Shown: piece after piece, positions 5,326 through 8,752 of the stretch
Layout: each line of letters opens with the position of its first letter
How positions within the stretch are numbered: position 1 is the first letter of the stretch
Origin: Erysipelothrix sp.
GTDB taxonomy: Bacteria > Bacillota_I > Bacilli_A > Erysipelotrichales > Erysipelotrichaceae
Assembly: GCA_012520695.1 (NCBI GenBank)
Contig: JAAYNU010000088.1
Coordinates: forward strand, 1 to 8,752
Reading direction: 5' to 3'
Length of the DNA: 8,752 nt
Position numbers and translations under genes: made by a program
Notes under the pieces: generated by a model
The model's input: only the letters and a program-made list of their open reading frames with translations
Database searches by the model: none
What the model was told of the DNA's origin: nothing

Positions 5326-7443
5326 CTATTCTACAGTAAGAATCTCTTCTCCTGCAACAACCTTACCAAATTGTATACCATTGAGTGTACTGTCTACAAG
5401 GTTTGTGAACACAATCGGAGTAGCAAGAGACGGTGCATTTTCAATTAGATAGTCGATATCAAACTTAATTAAGATGTCACCCTTCTTAATCTTATCGCCA
5501 TCATTCACAAATACTTCGAATCCTTTACCATCTAATTGAACAGTATCAATACCAACATGAACCAGCATTTCAGTTCCAAGATCAGAAATTAAACCAATCG
5601 CATGCTTCGTTCCAAAGACAAATGTCACTTCACCATCGAAAGGAGCAAATACACTGCCTTCACTTGGGAAAATAACAACGCCATCACCCATCATTTTTTG
5701 AGCAAATGTCGCATCTGGAGTTTCAGACATGTCCTTCATTTCACCAGTAATAGGAGCATAAATTACTTCATTCTTACCAGCTTGTACTTCAAGTACTTCT
5801 TCAACAGTTTCTTCGATCACAACTTTCTTAACTTCAACTGGATTTTCCATGAAGTCCGCAATCTTAGATTTAATAACCGATACTTGAGGTCCGTAAACTA
5901 CTTGAACAGCTTTACCGCTCTTCACAACACCAGCAGCACCGGATACTTTAAGGATTTTTTCATCAACCTTATCAGCATCAATAACTGTAACTCGTAAACG
6001 AGTAGCACAACTATCAAGATCAGAAATGTTTTCATGACCACCTAAACCTTCAAGAATAAGCAGTGTTTGTTCCTCAACATCACCACTACCCTTAGTAGTC
6101 TTTTCAGCAACATCCTTCTTAGTATAAAGCTTCGTCTCTTTAGAGTCATCTTCACGACCCGGAGTTTTAAGATTAAATTTCTCGATTAAGAACTTAAAGA
6201 TGAAGTAGTAAAGTGCGAAGTAAACAACACCCGCTACAAGAATCATCAACCAACCTGTTTTCGCATTTCCTTGAAGAATTCCAAAGAGGAATAGGTCAAG
6301 AAGACCACCAGAGAACGTAACTCCAACCGCTATGTTTAAAATATGAGCGATCATATAAGCTGAACCCGCTAAGAGTACTTGAACTCCAAACAGCATTGGC
6401 GCAACAAACAAGAATGAGAACTCCATTGGCTCCGTAATTCCTGTAAGCATTGACGTTAATGCTGCCGATAGTAATAAACCACCCGCAATTTTCTTCTTTT
6501 CTGGTTTCGCTGTACGGTACATTGCTAAAGCAGCACCTGGAAGACCAAAGATCATAAAGATAAATTCACCTGAGAAATAACGCGTTGCATCAGCACTGTA
6601 TCGAAGTACTGAAGGATCTGCGAGTTGAGCAAAGAAAATATTTTGTCCACCCTCAACAAGAACGCCCGCAACTTCCATCGTACCACCGACAGCAGTTTGC
6701 CAGAACGGTAAGTAAAATACATGGTGTAAACCAAAAGGAATTAGTCCTCGTTTAATAATACCGAAAGCGAAAGTTCCCGCATAACCACTCCCTGTTACTA
6801 AACTACCCAGTGCATAAATTCCATTTTGCACGATTGGCCATGTAAAGAAGAGGATAATTCCCACAATCGTATAAACGATTGTTGAGATGATCGGGATGAA
6901 TCGAGTTCCACCAAAGAACGATAACGCACTTGGTAGTTCAATTCTGTAGAATTTGTTATGAAGTGCCGAAACACCTAAACCAACAATAATCCCACCAAAA
7001 ACACCCATTTGTAATGTGTTAATTCCAACGATTGAGGAAATAGTTCCCTCCATGATATCCGGTGAAATTGTTCCATCAGATAAGATTTGACCCGTAATCA
7101 CTAACATTGCGTTAATGGATACGTTCATGACAAAGAAAGCAATGACTGCCGATAAAGCAGATACTTCTTTCTCACGTTTTGCCATACCAATCGCAACACC
7201 TACCGCAAAGATAAGTGGTAAATTATCAAAAATTGCACTACCAACTTTACTCATGATAATTAATAAACTATTCAGGATCGTACCGCTTCCTAACAGCCAC
7301 TCAAGTCCGTACTGAGCGATTGTTGTTGTGTTTGTGAATGAAGCCCCCACACCTAACAATAAGCCCGCTACGGGCAATACAGCAATCGGTAGCATGAAGC
7401 TACGCCCTACTCGTTGTAGTATTCCAAAAATCTTATCCTTCAT
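5326..7443 (-). CDS. ptsG: PTS glucose-type permease, fused EIICBA
   Basis: This 705-residue membrane protein imports and phosphorylates glucose, or a close relative, using phosphate from HPr. The EIIC channel (about 1-420) starts MKDKIFGILQRVGRSFMLPI and includes FGGTRFIPIIS, RGLIPFGLHHVFYLPF and the GITEP motif (335-339), ending at the LKTPGRED linker. EIIB (about 455-530) has the phospho-Cys in DSCATRLR (C479). EIIA (about 560-705) has the active His in EMLVHVG (H629) and the partner His in TKHAIGL (H614). Domain order and length match Bacillus PtsG. I chose ATG 7443, since GGGGG (7453-7449) lies 5 bases upstream and the N terminus aligns with PtsG; a TTG at 7467 would add 8 residues and has no RBS. 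Expression should depend on the RAT/terminator upstream. Confidence 0.93.
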   Translation of the reverse strand: MKDKIFGILQRVGRSFMLPIAVLPVAGLLLGVGASFTNTTTIAQYGLEWLLGSGTILNSLLIIMSKVGSAIFDNLPLIFAVGVAIGMAKREKEVSALSAVIAFFVMNVSINAMLVITGQILSDGTISPDIMEGTISSIVGINTLQMGVFGGIIVGLGVSALHNKFYRIELPSALSFFGGTRFIPIISTIVYTIVGIILFFTWPIVQNGIYALGSLVTGSGYAGTFAFGIIKRGLIPFGLHHVFYLPFWQTAVGGTMEVAGVLVEGGQNIFFAQLADPSVLRYSADATRYFSGEFIFMIFGLPGAALAMYRTAKPEKKKIAGGLLLSAALTSMLTGITEPMEFSFLFVAPMLFGVQVLLAGSAYMIAHILNIAVGVTFSGGLLDLFLFGILQGNAKTGWLMILVAGVVYFALYYFIFKFLIEKFNLKTPGREDDSKETKLYTKKDVAEKTTKGSGDVEEQTLLILEGLGGHENISDLDSCATRLRVTVIDADKVDEKILKVSGAAGVVKSGKAVQVVYGPQVSVIKSKIADFMENPVEVKKVVIEETVEEVLEVQAGKNEVIYAPITGEMKDMSETPDATFAQKMMGDGVVIFPSEGSVFAPFDGEVTFVFGTKHAIGLISDLGTEMLVHVGIDTVQLDGKGFEVFVNDGDKIKKGDILIKFDIDYLIENAPSLATPIVFTNLVDSTLNGIQFGKVVAGEEILTVE

Positions 7444-7448
7444 TTCTT

Positions 7449-7453
7449 CCCCC
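7449..7453 (-). promoter_or_regulatory. Ribosome binding site that decides the ptsG start
   Basis: GGGGG followed by AAGAA precedes ATG 7443. It lies inside the extension that would be read from TTG 7467, which argues that the longer form is not used. Confidence 0.6.
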
Positions 7454-7469
7454 ATTGTGATGCTCAAAT

Positions 7470-7526
7470 AAAAAAGACATCACCATAAAGCACATGGCCA
7501 TCGCCATGTACAGTCTATAGTTAATG
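7470..7526 (-). terminator. Conditional terminator of the ptsG leader
   Basis: The core stem GTACATGGC / GCCATGTGC (loop GATG) is extended by pairing of CAT and ACTATA on the 5' side with TATGGT and ATG on the 3' side. A run of six T follows (7475-7470). The outer 5' strand overlaps the 3' strand of the RAT element, so binding of the antiterminator to the RAT should block terminator formation. Confidence 0.8.
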
Positions 7527-7546
7527 CCTGTCACCAGTAACACTCT
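7518..7546 (-). promoter_or_regulatory. RAT (ribonucleic antiterminator) element, GlcT type
   Basis: Between the promoter and the terminator the RNA reads GTGTTACTG-GTGA-CAGGCATTAAC. It can fold with an upper stem CTG/CAG and a lower stem GTTA/TAAC separated by the asymmetric GGCAT-side loop. This layout and the GTGTTACTG...CAGGCAT words match, from memory, the RAT before Bacillus subtilis ptsG. The expected binder is the antiterminator encoded just downstream of ptsG. Confidence 0.85.
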
Positions 7547-7557
7547 ATCTAGTGGTT

Positions 7558-7586
7558 ATTCTATGACACTTATTCTTGTTTGTCAA
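7558..7586 (-). promoter_or_regulatory. Promoter of the ptsG-glcT operon
   Basis: TTGACA (7586-7581), exactly 17 bases, then TAGAAT (7563-7558). The expected start is near 7551, a few bases before the RAT, as in other antiterminator-controlled PTS leaders. I saw no clear cre-like site, though weak sites could be missed by eye. Confidence 0.85.
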
Positions 7587-7591
7587 TGCAG

Positions 7592-7619
7592 AAAAAAAGA
7601 TTCGAATTTCGAATCTTTT
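7592..7619 (-). terminator. Terminator of the PerR-like gene
   Basis: AAAAGATTCG / CGAATCTTTT is a perfect 10-bp stem with a 5-base loop. On the minus strand it is followed by a T run (7598-7592). The stem begins within the TAA stop codon of the gene and ends just before the ptsG -35, separating the two units. Confidence 0.85.
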
Positions 7620-8016
7620 AGTCTAAATCCTTCTTCTTCTTCAAACACCCCGAACAAATTCCCTCGAAGTTCATATCGTGAGATAAAACAACCACTCCCA
7701 ATTCATTCTCTACAAGTTCATGAACATGATCTTGATAAGGTACTTCAACATCTTGAATTTTATCGCACTCCACGCATCTAAAATGATAATGGTCATGTGT
7801 GTTTTTATCATAAATAAAACCAAGTTCAGGATGTCGCACTCTATTAATTAGTTTTTGATCAAATAAAGTATTTAGGTTTCGATACACAGTTGCGATTCCA
7901 ATCTTTACATCCTGTTCCTTTAGAACGGTATGAATTTGGTCGGCTGTCATATGCCCATCTGAATTCTGAATTAGATCCAATATTACTTGTCTTTGTTTCG
8001 TAAGTTTGATACTCAT
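7618..8016 (-). CDS. perR: Fur-family regulator, PerR-like
   Basis: About 132 residues, a cytosolic DNA-binding metalloregulator. The N-terminal winged helix contains TKQRQVILDLI and IATVYRNLNTL (recognition helix). Numbered from the longer start at 8028, the C-terminal dimerisation domain has structural-zinc cysteines C85, C88, C125 and C128. Regulatory-metal ligands H26, D74, H80, H82 and D93 match Bacillus PerR H37, D85, H91, H93 and D104. The Asp at D93, where Fur usually has Glu, favours a peroxide-sensing PerR type over an iron-sensing Fur. I prefer ATG 8016, which has GGTGA 5 bases upstream. The first ATG (8028) would give only an 8-base leader from the predicted promoter and has no RBS. 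The gene is a single unit with its own promoter and terminator. The PerR reading is inferred from ligands, not proven. Confidence 0.85.
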   Translation of the reverse strand: MSIKLTKQRQVILDLIQNSDGHMTADQIHTVLKEQDVKIGIATVYRNLNTLFDQKLINRVRHPELGFIYDKNTHDHYHFRCVECDKIQDVEVPYQDHVHELVENELGVVVLSHDMNFEGICSGCLKKKKDLD

Positions 8017-8032
8017 TATCATCACCATCTTT

Positions 8033-8056
8033 ACTATACCATATTATACACTATAC
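8033..8056 (-). promoter_or_regulatory. Promoter region of the PerR-like gene with flanking direct repeats
   Basis: TATAAT (8048-8043) is a good -10; the -35 is poor. Two copies of GTATAGT (8056-8050 and 8039-8033) flank it as direct repeats 17 bases apart. They could be an operator overlapping the promoter, for example for autoregulation, but they do not form a clear PerR or Fur box. Confidence 0.5.
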
Positions 8057-8080
8057 TTGCATGAGCAATGATTTTTTAGT

Positions 8081-8106
8081 TTAAAAAAGGAAGCCAAGGC
8101 TTCCTT
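8081..8106 (-). terminator. Terminator of the EIIC gene
   Basis: AAGGAAGCC (8087-8095) and GGCTTCCTT (8098-8106) are a perfect inverted repeat with a minimal loop. On the minus strand the repeat is followed by TTTTTT. It lies 7 bases past the EIIC stop codon and closes that unit before the PerR-like promoter. Confidence 0.9.
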
Positions 8107-8113
8107 AATAAAT

Positions 8114-8752
8114 CTATGTATACTCTGTCACTTCTGCAGCTAATTCAGCAGCATATGCATCGTTATCGAGTTTCTTCAAGAATGGAGTATAAGCAAGATA
8201 ACTGATCACAATTGTGAGAGCTTGAAATACTGCCCATTTCCAGTTACCACCACTTTGTAGCAATCCAGCCATAATGATTGGAGTTCCAAGTGATGCTGCT
8301 AGACCTGGTAATACTGGTAAAATTCCAGTTGTCATTCCAAAATATGCAAGTACTAAACAGACTAGTGGTGTTACAAAGAATGGAATCGCAAGGGTAAAGT
8401 TCATCACCAATGGTGTTGCGAAGATTACAGGCTTGTTTATCCCACAAGCATTCGGGATGATTGATAATTTCCCGAGCGTCTTATATTGAGCTGATTTACC
8501 AAAGATCATTGCGAGTGTTAGTCCAAGAGTTTGACCTGAACCCTTCGTCACTGCTTGTTGGAATAAAGCACCTGTAACCATGTGAGGAATTGCTAGTCCT
8601 GCATTATATGCAGTTAAGTTTTCCTCTCCTAATGGCATCCAAATTCCGATGAAAACTGTATAGATAATCATTCCACCATGAATACCAAATAACCAGAGTA
8701 CTTGCATCGCTAATATAGCAACGAAGAGGACTGGGAAACTAGTCCCCAATGC
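8114..8752 (-). CDS. PTS lactose/cellobiose-type EIIC, C-terminal part (window-truncated)
   Basis: The visible 212 residues are the C-terminal half of an EIIC of the Lac/Cel (ChbC-like) family; the frame stays open to the right edge, so the start lies outside. Family marks are LWLFGIHGG, GSGQTLGLTLAMIF, KSAQYKTLGKLSIIPNACGI and ATPLVMNFTLAIPFF, with hydrophobic membrane segments between. Such proteins form the sugar channel of a beta-glucoside or chitobiose-like PTS with separate EIIA and EIIB subunits, none of which is visible here. The conserved Asn-Glu-Pro motif, whose Glu contacts sugar in the ChbC structure, reads GINKPVIF here: the Lys codon is AAG, one base from GAG. The His of GIHGG is kept. 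The gene ends with a short acidic tail and a strong terminator 7 bases past its stop. Confidence 0.88.
   Translation of the reverse strand, partial: ALGTSFPVLFVAILAMQVLWLFGIHGGMIIYTVFIGIWMPLGEENLTAYNAGLAIPHMVTGALFQQAVTKGSGQTLGLTLAMIFGKSAQYKTLGKLSIIPNACGINKPVIFATPLVMNFTLAIPFFVTPLVCLVLAYFGMTTGILPVLPGLAASLGTPIIMAGLLQSGGNWKWAVFQALTIVISYLAYTPFLKKLDNDAYAAELAAEVTEYT

Noticed and set aside
5602..5997. Plus-strand open frame of 131 codons
   Set aside because: It is antisense to the EIIB/EIIA part of ptsG, with residue use typical of a shadow frame and no RBS.
7444..7467. A longer ptsG start at TTG 7467
   Set aside because: The GGGGG RBS for ATG 7443 lies inside this extension, no RBS precedes the TTG, and PtsG homologues begin at the shorter form.
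8033..8056. A PerR box (TTATAATnATTATAA-like) at the perR-like promoter
   Set aside because: The left half fits TATAAT but the right half does not mirror it; only direct repeats are supported.
8244..8489. Two short open frames, one on each strand, inside the EIIC gene
   Set aside because: Both overlap clear EIIC coding sequence with conserved family motifs; they are shadow frames.
1..8752. CRISPR arrays, tRNA or rRNA genes, prophage or defence genes
   Set aside because: No regularly spaced repeats, cloverleaf-like genes or recognisable phage or defence proteins were seen on either strand.

Overview
The window comes from a low-GC Gram-positive (Bacillota) chromosome. The evidence is A+T-rich coding sequence, intrinsic terminators with T tails, TTGACA/TATAAT-type promoters, a T-box leader, a lipoprotein gene, a BglG/GlcT-type antiterminator beside a glucose PTS permease, and a PerR-type Fur protein. 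Gene content and style fit an Erysipelothrix-like member of the Erysipelotrichia. That placement is inference and was not tested by any search.

Layout from left to right. (1) 1-190: the left end of an IS3-family-like insertion sequence, cut by the window edge. It carries the first 31 codons of a minus-strand transposase OrfA and a strong hairpin that buries the OrfA ribosome binding site. (2) 191-343: no gene is seen, only the terminator of the next operon. (3) 344-3173, minus strand: metG (methionyl-tRNA synthetase) and, 27 bases after it, a histidine-phosphatase gene. Both lie behind a consensus promoter and a full T-box riboswitch leader with a plausible AUG specifier. (4) 3194-4476, plus strand: a divergent monocistronic gene for a lipoprotein metallophosphoesterase. 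Its extended -10 promoter sits so close to the ATG that the mRNA should be leaderless or nearly so. It ends at a shared bidirectional terminator. (5) 4476-7586, minus strand: ptsG (glucose-type EIICBA) followed by a glcT-like antiterminator gene. Ahead of ptsG are a consensus promoter, a GlcT-type RAT element and an overlapping terminator. (6) 7592-8056, minus strand: a PerR-like Fur-family regulator gene with its own promoter and terminator. (7) 8081-8752, minus strand: the C-terminal half of a lactose/cellobiose-type PTS EIIC, cut by the right edge, with its terminator. This protein has Lys where the family normally has the conserved Glu of its GINEP-type motif.

How the parts work together: two RNA-switched operons (uncharged-tRNA sensing for metG, PTS phosphorylation sensing for ptsG-glcT) flank a small cell-surface phosphoesterase gene. 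Because glcT lies downstream of the attenuator it should control, the ptsG-glcT unit looks like a positive feedback loop. I found no clearly undescribed multi-gene system. The points most worth checking are the EIIC Glu-to-Lys change, the IS-end hairpin, the T-box-linked phosphatase, the predicted leaderless lipoprotein mRNA and the ptsG-glcT gene order.
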